A stretch of 64,000 bases of DNA from Prunus persica (lineage: Eukaryota > Streptophyta > Magnoliopsida > Rosales > Rosaceae): assembly GCF_000346465.2 (NCBI RefSeq), contig NC_034012.1:21487169-21551168 (forward strand), given 5' to 3'. Each line of letters opens with the position of its first letter. Within the stretch, counting starts at the first letter, position 1. Of the stretch, positions 33,960 through 45,476 are shown piece by piece. The notes beneath the pieces were generated by a model, which saw nothing but the letters and a program-made list of their open reading frames with translations, ran no database searches and was not told the origin of the DNA. Made by a program: the position numbers and the translations under genes.

Positions 33960-34344
33960 TTATCTACGGTTTACCAGTGTTTTCAAAGGCATGCCGGAGC
34001 GAGGGGGCAGAAAATCGCCCCAGGCTGTCGGCTGTTTCGCGAGTTGCACGTTTTGCGCGAGGAAGCCGTGAGGAGGCGTTGCAAGGCGTGGCCAGGCGGA
34101 GCAAGGAGCGCCAGATCTGGACGCTTCTGAACCAGAAGAAATTTTGCGAGTCTGCAAATTGGCTGCGACTCTGCGAGGAAGACGACTCGCGTGTTAGACG
34201 ACGCGTGTTTTTTTTATAGGTTTATTGTAATGAAACGACGTCGTTTCGATTGCAGTGTTTTACAAAAATTTAAATGAAACGACGTCGTTTCACTTGGTGT
34301 GTTTTGAGAAAAACAAAAAAACCCCCAGTTCCTGTTTTTTTTTT
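33960..34344. repeat. GC-richer repeat block with two ACGACGTCGT palindromes
   Basis: The 16-base palindrome GAAACGACGTCGTTTC occurs twice, at 34232-34247 and 34276-34291, 44 bp apart. The preceding 200 bp is distinctly more GC-rich than its surroundings and begins with GTGTTTTCAAAGGCATGCC, similar in kind to CGCCTTTCAAAACATTGCAG at 40817-40836 in reverse. Probably a transposon end; the palindrome contains GACGTC, a core bound by bZIP factors. Confidence 0.45.
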
Positions 34345-34364
34345 TCTTACCTTTATTGTAACTA

Positions 34365-36235
34365 GCCCCTTAGGGTACCTTACAATTTTTTTTTTCCAAT
34401 GATCCAAACTATCTATTTTTTAGGTCTTCATTCATAGATCATCCTTACAAAAAATTAGACAAATTGAAAACCGTTTTGACATCCAATTATGTCCTACAAA
34501 ATCAATGAACACGATTGTGAGAATCCATATTCTTAAAAGTTCTAAAAGAAGATTAAATGTTTATAAATGTATATATATATATATATATGTACTGTTTCTA
34601 TTTTAATAACTATTTGTATTAGTAAATATATATATATATATATATATACATTTGAATAACTATAAATTATATTATTTGTTTTTCTCTAAATCCTTAGATA
34701 TTTCTTAGGTATTAAATATCTAAAGAAAATCTGTTTTTATCTTTCTGAGCAAGTTAACTTGGACAAAAGGATTGACATGGTAATTTTTATAATTATTATA
34801 TATTCATATGAGTTTAGTCATTTTAAGGTGGAGTGGACGTGTGGGTTAGGCACATGCAAATTTCATCCTTGTCACCAATATATGTGTCATTGTTTTAAAG
34901 CTTAAAGCTTGTGTGTTTTGACAGCTCTTGTAAGAAATTAGTTAGTTAATAAATATCTTGATTTTATCTTCCTATATTCATAATTATCCTTATTCATTAA
35001 GCTTATCCATATATCTATTCTTACTTCGTGCCCAAGTTTTGTAAGAGTATAGGCCTCTCCCCTATGTTGTCAATAACAAAAACGAGAAACAAAGAAATGA
35101 AGCAAAATACAGAGAGAGAGAGATGATGATGAAATTCTTGGAAGAGATATAGGACTTAGCTTGTATTTTCTTAACTTAGAGAAATGCTTTGGAATCGAGG
35201 TAGGGATTTCTTGGGGGCCTTTACATAAGATTGATTTAATTAAATTTCGTGAGCTCTATATTATGTGTGATTTCGTGAGCTCTATATTATGTGTGATATT
35301 GTATAATGTTCTTGATATGAGATATTTATGTATTGTGAACTATTTGAATAATGTTGGCATAATTATATCATGTCATGGTAATTGGTTGGAGTTGTTGGGT
35401 GGAGAAGATAATAATGGAAAAGAGGGTAATGGATATAGTCTTTTGTGTAGTTGAGTCTAACTCTTGGCAGGTACCAGGTCTCAGGGATCCCACAGTGCAC
35501 ATGATTTTTATTGGGTGATTCGGGACTGGCGAAAGAGAGTTAGACAAGATGACTAACAAAAGGGGAATTATGGGATGGTTGAAATGGGTGTTAGTTCATA
35601 TAAATGGGCATTCGGGACCAAGTGGTATAAGCATGGTATGGGAGGTGCAGGTCTGCTTGTCCAGTTATATGAATTAACGGGATTAGAATTGAAGTTCATT
35701 TATGCATTGTTATTAATAATATGATATTTGGCTGTGTGATTGCGTGTCACTTAATTTAGTTATATCAATCTACTGTGGTAAGGTCTCATGTCCCTACTGA
35801 GCTGCTGTTGCTCACCCCTCACCCTGTTTAATTTTTCAGATGAATTAGTAGGCAATAAAAGGACTAAACCAGTTGAGGCTGAATTAGATGAGAGTGTTAG
35901 AGCTTTATTTATTAATTGTAAACTTGTAAGATTTTGGATTTATTTTTATAAGAGAAGTTTATTTTAAACCCATGTTTTGGCTTCATGTTTCTATTTATTT
36001 TATTTTATTTTTTATTTTCTCACGCACTGGGTGCGGGGTTTTCCGCCGACCCCCGGGTCCGGAGCGTGACAACGGTGCTTCAAGAAAGTACTAAAATTTC
36101 AATAACTCAATTTAATGGTCAAATGATATCGGATTCAAGTGATTTTTTGTAGAGATGATCTTTGAATGTGTATCTACAAAATAGACGGTTTGGATTAGTG
36201 AAATACAATCCGGAGTGAGCCATACAAGGGGTGTC
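34365..36235. mobile_element. Inverted-repeat element with a nested LTR
   Basis: The arm at 34398-34500 (CCAATGATCCAAACTATCTA, GATCATCCTTACAAAAAATT) matches the reverse complement of 36118-36205 (CACTAATCCAAACCGTCTAT, GATCATCTCTACAAAAAATC). Between the arms, 36071 read leftwards begins TGTCACGCTCCGGACCC, a start common in plant gypsy LTRs. That LTR seems to sit inside the older inverted-repeat element, but I could not find its other end. (TA)n runs lie at 34569-34588 and 34628-34648. Confidence 0.5.
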
Positions 36236-36282
36236 CCTCAAATAGGCTTATTTGAGGGATCCCTCAATGAAAGCTCTCTGTA

Positions 36283-36314
<32 letters not shown>

Positions 36315-36315
36315 G

Positions 36316-36943
36316 GGGGCGGATCCGTGGCACCATATTTTTGACACAAGTTTTGACATAATTTTTGGGCCATTAGATTACTCTACTTTTAATGGTTGAG
36401 ATTAAATCTAACATGACAAATTGTTTTAATGTTTTAAATAAACAATCATTAATTTTATTTTCTCTCATAAAAATAAAATAAAATAATTTTCTCTCTCCTC
36501 CCTTTTTTCTTGGAAACGTAATCTCTTTTCTTGGTAGTATCCTTGTTTACTTGGTATATACCTCTCTCTCTCTCTCTTTCCTGGAATCAGAAAAAAAAAA
36601 AAAAAAAAAACCTCCATCTTTTTTCCCTCTCTCTCTGTCTCTCTCCAGAAACTGCAAAAAAACCTTATGATTTCTCNNNNNNNNNNNNNNNNNNNNNNNN
36701 NNNNNNNNNNNNNNNNNNNNNNNNNNNNNNNNNNNNNNNNNNNNNNNNNNNNNNNNNNNNNNNNNNNNNNNNNNNNACGGTTTGGGTTATTTTAGTCCTT
36801 GGATTTAAAAAAAAAGAATCTCCACATATTCCCCCGCCCACCCCTCTCCACTGTGCATCCAAACCAACCCTTGAAATTTCTTACTCCAATTTTATTCCCT
36901 TTTATGTTCCCAGGAAAGAGGGGGGGAGGAAAAAAAGAAGGGG

Positions 36944-36980
<37 letters not shown>

Positions 36981-37243
36981 CTGATCCCAGGAAAGAGAGA
37001 GAGAGGTATATACCAAGTAAAAAAGGATACTACCAAGAAAAGAGATTACGTTTCCAAAAAAAAAAAGGGAGGAGAGATAAAATTATTTTATTTTATTTTT
37101 ATGAGAGAGAAAATAAAATTAATGATTTTTTATTTAAAACATTAAAACTATTTGTCATGTCAGATTTAATCTCAACCATTAAAAGTGAAGTAATCTAATG
37201 GCCCAAATATTGTGTCAAAAATATGGTACCACATATCCGCCCC
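36316..37243. mobile_element. Large inverted-repeat element around the assembly gap
   Basis: The left arm (36316-36594) starts GGGGGCGGATCCGTGGCACC in a (TA)n context. The right arm (about 36980-37243) is its reverse complement and ends in ATATCCGCCCCC beside TATATAT. The arms pair over about 260 bp. The centre consists of poly-A, poly-T and TC runs and the N gap, so its true length is unknown. TA-rich flanks would fit a TA target site. The 204-codon open frame through this region runs across the Ns and homopolymers and is not a gene. Confidence 0.65.
36677..36776. other. Assembly gap, 100 N
   Basis: Exactly 100 undetermined bases, the usual placeholder for a gap of unknown size. It lies in the loop of an inverted repeat between homopolymer runs, a structure that commonly breaks assemblies. 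Confidence 1.
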
Positions 37244-37946
37244 CATATATATTGTATAGTACAACCCTAATTTCTATCCTTACAAGGTAATCTCCATCAA
37301 TTTCAAGAATTCTCTTCATCTTTCGACTGCAAGTAAGCCATTTTATTTTTCTCTATAATTCTTCTCAACTGTAATTTGAAGTTCCGTATAATTTTTTTTC
37401 AATATATTAGTTATCTTATTCGTTTATGTGATATAGTAGAAATTTGACGTACATGCATCATACTTGTATCTTAGAAATATTAATGGTGTTGTTTTATAGC
37501 TATGAATCGAAAAGATCCTGCGTGGGTGTCAAATAGGCCGAACATTAAAACTATTTGTCATGTCAGATTTAATCTCAACCATTAAAAGTGAAGTAATCTA
37601 ATGGCCCCAAAATTGTGTCAAAAATATGGTACCACGGATCCGCCCCCATATATATATATTGTATAGTACAACCCTAATTTCTACCCTTACAAGGTAATCT
37701 CCATCAATTTCAAGAATTCTCTTCATCTTTCGACTGCAAGTAAGCCATTTTATTTTTCTCTGTAATTCTTCTCAACTGTAATTTAAAGTTCCGTATAATT
37801 TTTTTTCAATATATTAGTTATCTTATTCGTTTATGTGATATAGTAGAAATTTGACGTACATGCATCATACTTGTATCTTAGAAATATTAATGGTGTTGTT
37901 TTATAGCTATGAATCGAAAAGATCCTGCGTGGGTGTCAAACAGGCC
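37139..37946. repeat. Tandem duplication, about 405 bp, two copies
   Basis: 37139-37540 and 37541-37946 are nearly identical. Each copy contains part of the right arm of the inverted-repeat element, a leader-like stretch with a donor-like GCAAGTAAG, an acceptor-like TTTTATAG and a short open frame MNRKDPAWV. Each also ends with the first bases of the hAT-like MITE (GGTGTCAAATAGGCC at 37525-37539; GGTGTCAAACAGGCC at 37932-37946). Confidence 0.85.
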
Positions 37947-40540
37947 CTGTCGGGCCGGCCCATCCCATTTAAACTCGTGCTTTTAACGTTTTCGTATCGG
38001 GTCGAGCCGACCCATTTAATTTATCGAGCCGTGCCGTGCTGGCCCATTTAGTAAAATCATTGATCCCGGCTTGGCCCAAAGCCCATGTCCATATTGAAAC
38101 GGGCCGGGCCGGGCTCGTGCCATACTTGGGCCTAAGAACCAATCCATTTAATTTGAATTTTTTTTCACTTGATTTTTTTTTTCTACTAGATAATTCAAAT
38201 TATAAACATTAAAAATATAATTAGAGGCAAGAAATGATGAACTATTTGAAAACATTAATCAATCAAACATCCAAACAATATGAAATGGCGGAGGGCAAAA
38301 AGTGTCCAACTCCACAAAGTCCACTTCAACTTTTCATCTTTAAACAACTTATTATTTTATATGTGAAAAAATGTCTTGCTTTGATTATAAGAGAAGCGTA
38401 TATGTCATATGTACTAATTAGATATCAAGTCCAGTGTTGTTTAATTAATTTGTAGTTGATATGTTTAATTAATTAAGGACCCAAGTAATTTCCCTAAAAT
38501 GAAAGACATCAAATATATATTTATGATTAAAAAAAACATATAAACAATGACATTAGATTTCAAATGATTGCATTTTGACTTTTGAGAAAGAAAAAAAAAT
38601 GTTAAGTGGGCCGTGCTTGGGCCGTGCTTAGGCTCGTGCTCAGGCCAAGCCTGGCCCGGTCCATTGGACCTCATTTTTTGATCCCGGCCCGGCCCAAGTT
38701 TTTGTGCCGTGCCGAGCACGGCCCATTAATATTCGTGCTCGTGCTATGCCGTGCCTCATTTAAACGAGCTGGGCTCGTGCCGTGCTTGGCCGGCCCGTCC
38801 CGTTTGACACCTCTACGTGAAAGTATGCAAAAGAAATATAGGGAAAAAAAAATACTTGAGATGCACATTTTGTGATCAAAGATGCAATGGAGGAATTTCT
38901 ACACTTAAGCATCATTTGGGTCAAACTCATCATGGTTTGCAACCATGTAAGAAAGTTCTTGAGCATGTGAAAAAAGAGTGTGCCGCAACTTCGAAAAATT
39001 TTCAGCTTGAAAAAAGAAAGAAAAATGAAATGCTTAGAGAGATTGGGGATGATCCATGAGGAGGGGCTCAGAGTATGGAAACTTCATTGGATGAAGAATA
39101 TGGAATCCTTGGTACTAGGAGTGTTGCAGTTGATGAGGCTCTTAAAGCACAACCTAAATCAAAAGGACCAATGGATAGATTTGTCACTTTAGAAGCTCGG
39201 CAAAGTACATTAAATTTAGCATACAAACAAGAACAAAGAAAGGAAGTTTTTCGAAAGATTGGTCGTTTTTTCTTCTCTAAAGCACTCCCATTTAATATTG
39301 TAAATGATCCATTTTGGCTACCTATGGTGGAAGGGATTGCCGCATATGGTGTAGGATTTAAGCCTCCATCAATGCATGAACTGAGGACTTGGATCCTTAA
39401 GGAAGAAGTTGGATGCATCACGTAGGGAAATATTGTTAACATTGAAGCTACACTCGCCTACATGAAAGTGAAAGCGTCAGTGGATCTTGAATTTTTTTGT
39501 AAGTTTAGTGTAAATGAGGAGAATAGGCTTGCTAACTTGTTTTGGAGAGACTCTACTTCACTTTTTGATTATGTTGCCTTTGGAGACATTCTCATATTCG
39601 ATAACACATACAAAACCAATATGTATGACAAGCCTCTAGTGTTATTTGTTGAACCACCGGGCGAGTGTTGGCTATGCCCTATTGCTTGACGAGACCTTTG
39701 GAACATAAAAGTAGTTATTGGAGACATTCATATCCTCCATGAAAGGCAAGAAGCCAACATCAATACTAACGGATGGGGATGAGGCAATGTGCACAAAGCA
39801 ATTGAGTATGTGTTGCCCATGTGCAATCATAGATTATGCTCATGGCACGTGGCAAGGAATGCACAGAATAACTTAAAGGATGAAGAATTGGTAAGATCAT
39901 TTCAAGCATATCTTTGGGAACCAATTATAGTCAATTAGTTTGAAAAGAAATGGGAGTTTTTGAAGGACAGAGTTACTACACATAAACAAAAGGAATGGCT
40001 GCAAATGATGTATGCAAAACGAGATGCATGGGCGAAATCACTTCTTAGACCCAAGTTTTTTGGTGGTATGTGCACTATTCAATGCGTGGAGTGTATGAAC
40101 AAATTTGTGAAAGATTACTTGAGGAAATGCGTTAAGTTGTTTGAATGCATTCCAGTAATTGATAAGGCCATAGCACGAATAAGGAATACCTCGGGGAAGG
40201 ATGATTTTGACCAAAACAGTCAAAGAAAGTGTTCACTGAAAAGTCTTGAGCAACATGCTTCCCAAATTTACACTCATAGGTGCTTTTTATTGGTATGTAA
40301 TGAGATCAATGCTTCCTCAGCACACATTCATGAAAAAATAATTCATAAATTCGGAGGACGGTTGTATATTTTAATGAAATACGGTGAACCGTAAAATAAT
40401 TGGAGTTATGTGTATCTTGGTGGGAAAAATGTTCGAATAGAGTGCAACTGTCAGAAATATGAAAGCGAAGGCATCCCATGTTGCCATTTGTTTTATGTGA
40501 TGAAGTGGGAGGATGTTATGGAAATTTCATCGTCACTCAT
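37901..40540 (+). pseudogene. Chimeric hAT (BED/DUF659) plus FAR1/MULE transposase pseudogene
   Basis: It starts with MNRKDPAW (37901) and is interrupted by the MITE. It resumes at 38817 with a BED zinc finger (CTFCDQRC .. LKHHLGQTH), then KGPMDRFVTLEARQSTL and a DUF659-type stretch (SKALPFNIVNDPFWLPMVEG, PPSMHELRTWILKEEV), all hAT transposase features. In the same frame it continues with IEATLAYMKVKASVDLEFFC, RLANLFWRDSTSLFDYVAFG and DNTYKTN, which is FAR1/MULE. Later parts include HRLCSWHVARNAQNN, SLLRPKFFGGM and a SWIM finger CNCQKYESEGIPCCH near 40450. Stops lie at 39057 (TGA), 39423 (TAG), 39687 (TGA) and 40392 (TAA), with frameshifts near 39660-39900. Not functional as it stands. Confidence 0.8.
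37932..38811. mobile_element. hAT-like MITE, about 880 bp
   Basis: The left end GGTGTCAAACAGGCCCTGTC is mirrored by the right end CCCGTTTGACACC at 38799-38811. Both ends are followed inwards by GGCCGGCCC and by many GGCCCGGCC and CGTGCCGTGC phrases. GTGTCAAAC with GGGCCGGCCC is a widespread hAT-type terminus in plants. The flanks CCTGCGTG and TCTACGTG agree at 6 of 8 bases, compatible with an old 8-bp target duplication. It separates DPAW from the rest of a BED-type zinc finger reading frame. Confidence 0.65.
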
Positions 40541-41994
40541 AATGAAGTGATGGAAAAAAATTGCCCAAATGGACAGTGGATATGCATTTATGTCAAAAAG
40601 TGGTAGCAAGGAGGTTGTACAAACCGCGAGATACGGAAGTTTAAGTTGAATTGCCAACAAAGTATGTTTGTATGCATCAAAGAGCACAGAAGGGTATAAT
40701 ATTATTTATAACTTTTTCTTTTTAAAATAAATTAATGTTCAAAAGGCTTACGCCTCAGTGCTTCAAGGCTTACGCCTTGCATAAGGCGACTAAAACGCCT
40801 CGCATCAATGCCTCGCCTTTCAAAACATTGCAGTTTACCACTAACCACTATTCCAATGATAGAAAAACACAAACTAGTGATAAGAAAACAATGAAACTTT
40901 CCCCCGCTTCTTCAATAGATAAGACTTTTTGCTTGAATTATCCAAATATCTATCAAATATCTATCATGATCAGAAGACATTCTTTGTCGCACTTGTTTTG
41001 CAAGATTTATACAATGAACAGAGTTTAATAAGTCAATGAAAGCCAAAAATGTCAAAAGCAGGGACTAATACATGACTAAATTTCACAAAATAATAGAACA
41101 GCGTATACAATTTGTCAGGTGAAGCTTTATGGCAAGCAAAACTAAGTACAACCAAAGCTTTTTCTTACTACAAATTCGGAACTTCAAATTTGAGACATGC
41201 AACAATGGCACATTCTTGAAAATGGATATAGAAAATACCAAATATTTTATACAGAAAAGCATCATATGAGTTAGTAAATGTAAACTAAAACCTACCCTCA
41301 TCACAATTCAATCCTAGAAGGCTCAAGAAAAGAAAATTGTAGAAAGCATCATAAATTTCAAGCAATTCAAAAATACATTCTATACAACTATAAGCAATCA
41401 TGGTTCAAATTACTAGAGCACAAAAATTGATGAACCTGAACACGAGATCAAAGTTGCAAACTAATTAGCACCAGATAATTCAAAATCGGGCCAGTATTCG
41501 TTGACCTTATGACTTGTTGATTTTGGCAGGGGTATTTTAGCAATTCTCTTCTCTATCTTCTCATTCCTAGTTCGTGAGGATGGAAAAGGGGCTAGGGTTT
41601 TCATTTTCCTAGGTTTCTGATTGAGTAGAAGGAGAAGAAGAGTTAGAAAGAGAAGAAAACTCACCTTGCAGCCGTTGCACCAAAGGAGAATTCGTTGTCG
41701 AATTTTCTTACCAAATTACTTCTCTCCTCTCTTTTCCATTTTCTGATTTTCTTCTTCTCCTAGTGAGAGCTTCTGGGAAAAGATAGAGAGAAGAAATGCA
41801 CAAAAAAGAATTAATTCTTATTCATCAGCGGAACATGAACGAAATGCAACACAGGGTCAAGCCAAGCCAATGATGGAAGAAAATCAAGGAAAAAGGAGGA
41901 TATGTCTGAGTCAGTCTGACAATTCTCCGAAGTTCTTTAGATGTTTTAATTAATGGGTTAATTACAGTTTAGTATCTTGTAATTACACTCTTAA
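40541..41994. other. Intergenic; GCGAGGCG-type repeat near 40740
   Basis: At 40740-40835 several copies of AAGGCTTACGCCT and GCCTCGC occur, resembling a transposon end. The remainder is AT-rich. Short open frames at 40735-41028 and 41083-41664 match nothing I know and I do not call them. Confidence 0.45.
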
Positions 41995-42948
41995 GCCCCG
42001 TTTGGTTTATGGGAAAGGAAGGTTGGGGATGAGAAATCAATTGCTTTCCCATGTTTGGTAAGTCAGGCATGAGAAATCGTTGCCTGGCAGATGGGAAAGT
42101 AAGGGGAAAAGTGAAGTCATCCTCCCTCCTTGGGCTTTACGTTCCCTTCTCATGGGAAAGTAAAGCCAACATTAAATGCACCTTATTTCTGACTATTTTG
42201 TCCTTACTAATAATTTTATCGAAAAACTATTGGTATTCTTTTTTGTTTTTTTAATTCATATTTCTTAAAATCCTCCTAGCAACGTTCTATTTCTCCAAAA
42301 CGTATTTCTCATAACTCTGTCTACACAAGGAAAGGAAAACTTCAAGCTCACCCAAGTTTTCACATTCTCATCCTTAAAGCAACTTCAAACAAGGTGGGTA
42401 TTATACTTTTATTCATCACCCAATATTTTTCTTTTTTATTTTTATTTTTCCTTTTTCTTTCCCACTTGAGCACCCAAATATTCATTATATGAATTGACTT
42501 AAGTTATGGGTTTAATAGTTAGATTATTTGATGTCTTTCTACTTTTTCTTTTTCTTTTTCTGGGTTTAACATGTATTTTGCTCTAATACACCGTTTGAAA
42601 TTTTGGTTGAGCTAAGACTAGACGTTGATATCTCACACATATATCTCTCACACCATATGAATATTGAGGGAAAGTTGCAATCTCTCTAAGCTCATTTGCA
42701 TCAATACAAGTTGTGTTAAATACAACACTCTCTCACCAACTAAAGAGCAAATTCTTTCTTGTTTGCATACAACCAAAAACAGCTATAATCAATCAAGAAA
42801 CTATAGAGATAGAAATTTTTTTATAAAGAGAGTGACTTAGTATTTGCTATTTCCTGTTGTGTTTGGAGTAGTGGGTGTGAGTGAAATAGAGAGGATTTAT
42901 TTTTTTATTTGGTGTCTATGAGGTGGTGGATTATGATGCCAAATACAT

Positions 42949-45476
42949 CACTACAAAAAAAAATAAGATACGACAACATGAAAAATTGCATTGTCCTATT
43001 TGAACGTTGTGAAAAAGGGTGATAAAAAATGTTCATTTAGCCACGTTGTTATACACCATTGCGAACCATCATTTTATGATGTGTAATAGTATATTATATC
43101 CCCAACGTTGCTGTGAATGTTGTGATTTATATTTAAAAAAATAACGTAGAGTTGTACGTTGCGAAATAGTATTTTATATCCGTAACGTTGCGATAGATGT
43201 TGTGATTCCTATTAAACAATACAATGAAGATTTGGGCATTGCAAATTAGTGTGTAATATTCACAACATTGACATGGATGTTGTTGAATCTGATAAAAATA
43301 TTTTAGAAATTATTATTCTATTATTATAATATTTTAGTCCCAATTGCCAAAATATTTGGCTCTAAATCCAATAGTAGAGGAAAAATTGGCGCTTAGTCCT
43401 AAAACCCAAATTTATATATTTTGCTAAAACTTGAAACACAATTGTTGGGCTTGCTTTTGAGAACCCGATTGTAACATCCTCTCTCTTTGAAAACTGAAAA
43501 TCAATTGGAATTTGGGGATGAGCCTTAAATGTTGAAATTGTCTTCAAATGTGAGTTATTGTTCTTTAATTTTTCAAATTTTCTTTCAGTTTCTTTGAGTT
43601 CACTAAAGAATTACCCATGAGTTTCGTAGACGCTTTGTTTAACGGTTTCTTTTTCGTATTTCTTAGTTTTGAACTAGTAAGAGAGAACGAGTAATCAAGA
43701 GGGAAAGAAGAAAAGGTACTGCTCTCCCATCGTGTTTTCCTAATCTAGACTTCCAAATTTCTTTCCAATTTTCTATGGGTATAGGTCCAATCGTGTATTG
43801 TAGTTTTTACACTGCACTTTGCTTAAACTAAGACAAAGACATAACTTAAAGACTGATATGATGTTTTGATTATTGTACTTCATTTTAATTATTTTGCATT
43901 GATTGTTTCGTTTGAACTTTACACTTGTTTAATATTTTTTTTAATTTTTTTTTTCTCTTCCAAAGTAATTTATCCTTGTTAAAAAGTCATGGTATACCTA
44001 AGAAGTTACTATTTTGTTTCATTGAATTTTGTCTCCATCTCTCAATGGCAAAACAAAAATTAAGAAATTTTGTGCGTAAACAATTGCTAAATTAAGTTGC
44101 TGCCAATGGATAAGGAATAGGTTCACTTACCAAGGTTAACTTGTAGACCTTTAAGACACAACCCATAACGTTAGGTGTTTTAGGACATTTCAAACTAGAT
44201 TATAAGAACAAAAACTTTTGTTTTGTAGATATTTGGATGAGTACAGGGTCGAAGAGCGTAATTTTGTCAATAATGCCAGTGAAATTGGAGGAAATCTAGA
44301 TATAGTTTGCCCTTGTGGGGTATGCAAAAACTTGGAGCACCACCTTATTGATGTAGTGTATGATCACTCGATCTTACATGGCATGGATCCTAGCTACACT
44401 ACTTGGCTCCTTCATGGTGAAAGGTCTAGTGAATCTATGATACATGGGGATATAGAAATGTTGGAAACATATAAGATGTATAAAGAGCACATTGGTTTGC
44501 AAGAAGGTAATGTGGAAGCGCAAACAAATGAAAGGATAGAGGCAGAAACATCAGATTTTATTAGGGATGCTGAAACTCCTTTGTTTGATGGTTGTATAAA
44601 GTATACAAAGATGTCAGCAACAATGATTTTATTTAAGCTTAAAGTTGCATTTGGTGTATGTGACAATTTTTATAATGAGCTCCTCCCAATTATTTGTGAC
44701 ATGCTCGCAGATCACAGCACACTTCCTACTTCAATATACGCAATTAAAAAATTGCTAAAGAAATTTGATCTTGGTTACGAGAAGATACATGCTTACGTCA
44801 ATGATTACTGCTTATTTAGAAGAGAACTTGAGCATGTGCAAGAGTGCCCAAAATGTGGTTCTTCTCAATGCATTTGATGGTATAGTAGGATTTTGAGTAC
44901 TAAAGTTCTTAAAAGGCATTGAGATTGAACTTTTGTGGTAATTTAGTTAAGATTGTTTATTTTTGTTGAAATGGTACCACTCTTAATGCTTTTTTTAATT
45001 TTATAAATATGACTGATATTTATTTTATGAATGATTTGCTGGAAGTTGTATTAAAGATAAAGAGTGTACTGCACAAATGATACAAATTTGAACATGATTT
45101 GGATGAAAATGATTGATAGATGTAATTTTTTAAATAAAAAAAGAAAAGAAGGGATTTGACAATGTCCCAATTCATGTTGTGGATAACAATTAGACAACGT
45201 CCAAAGAGTGTTGCGAAAACTAATCTGCAGCATAAATAAGACGTTGTTAAAAGAACAAGTGTATCACGACGTCCATGGAGCGTTGTCAAATATGCTATAA
45301 AATGTTGTGTGCCATATTTAAACAACATTCATGCACATGTAAGACAACATCTGTAACATGTCGTTAAATGAATCTGACTTTTAACTACATCAAGGTACGC
45401 GACAGTCGTAAATGCATTGTCAAACACCATTCACAATGTACACTGCGCGTTGTTAAATTCATATTATGGTATAGTG
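42949..45476 (+). mobile_element. CACTA (En/Spm) element, about 2.5 kb
   Basis: It begins CACTACAAAAAAA and ends ATGGTATAGTG; the outer five bases CACTA/TAGTG are inverted. The flanks are CAT and CTT, a 3-bp duplication with one mismatch. Both subterminal regions (42990-43290 and 45160-45460) carry many copies of AACGTTGTGA or ACAACGTCC-type motifs in both orientations, the usual layout of transposase-binding repeats in this superfamily. It encloses a transposase fragment at 44229-44877. Confidence 0.8.
44229..44877 (+). pseudogene. CACTA transposase (TNP2-type) N-terminal fragment
   Basis: The open frame has a Transpos_assoc-type domain near its start (YLDEYRVEERNFV, VCPCGVCKNLEHHL, YTTWLLHGE). 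After an acidic linker it has the start of tnp2 (LFKLKVAFGVCDNFYNELLP, LPTSIYAIKKLLKKFDLGYE, CPKCGSS). A TTTTGTAG acceptor precedes the first residues, so an upstream exon is likely. It ends after about 216 codons, whereas complete TNP2-type proteins are several times longer and contain the catalytic core, which I do not find. Probably non-functional by itself. Confidence 0.82.

Noticed and set aside
36531..37145. 204-codon plus-strand open frame
   Set aside because: It spans the 100-N gap and poly-A/poly-T runs; the frame is meaningless.
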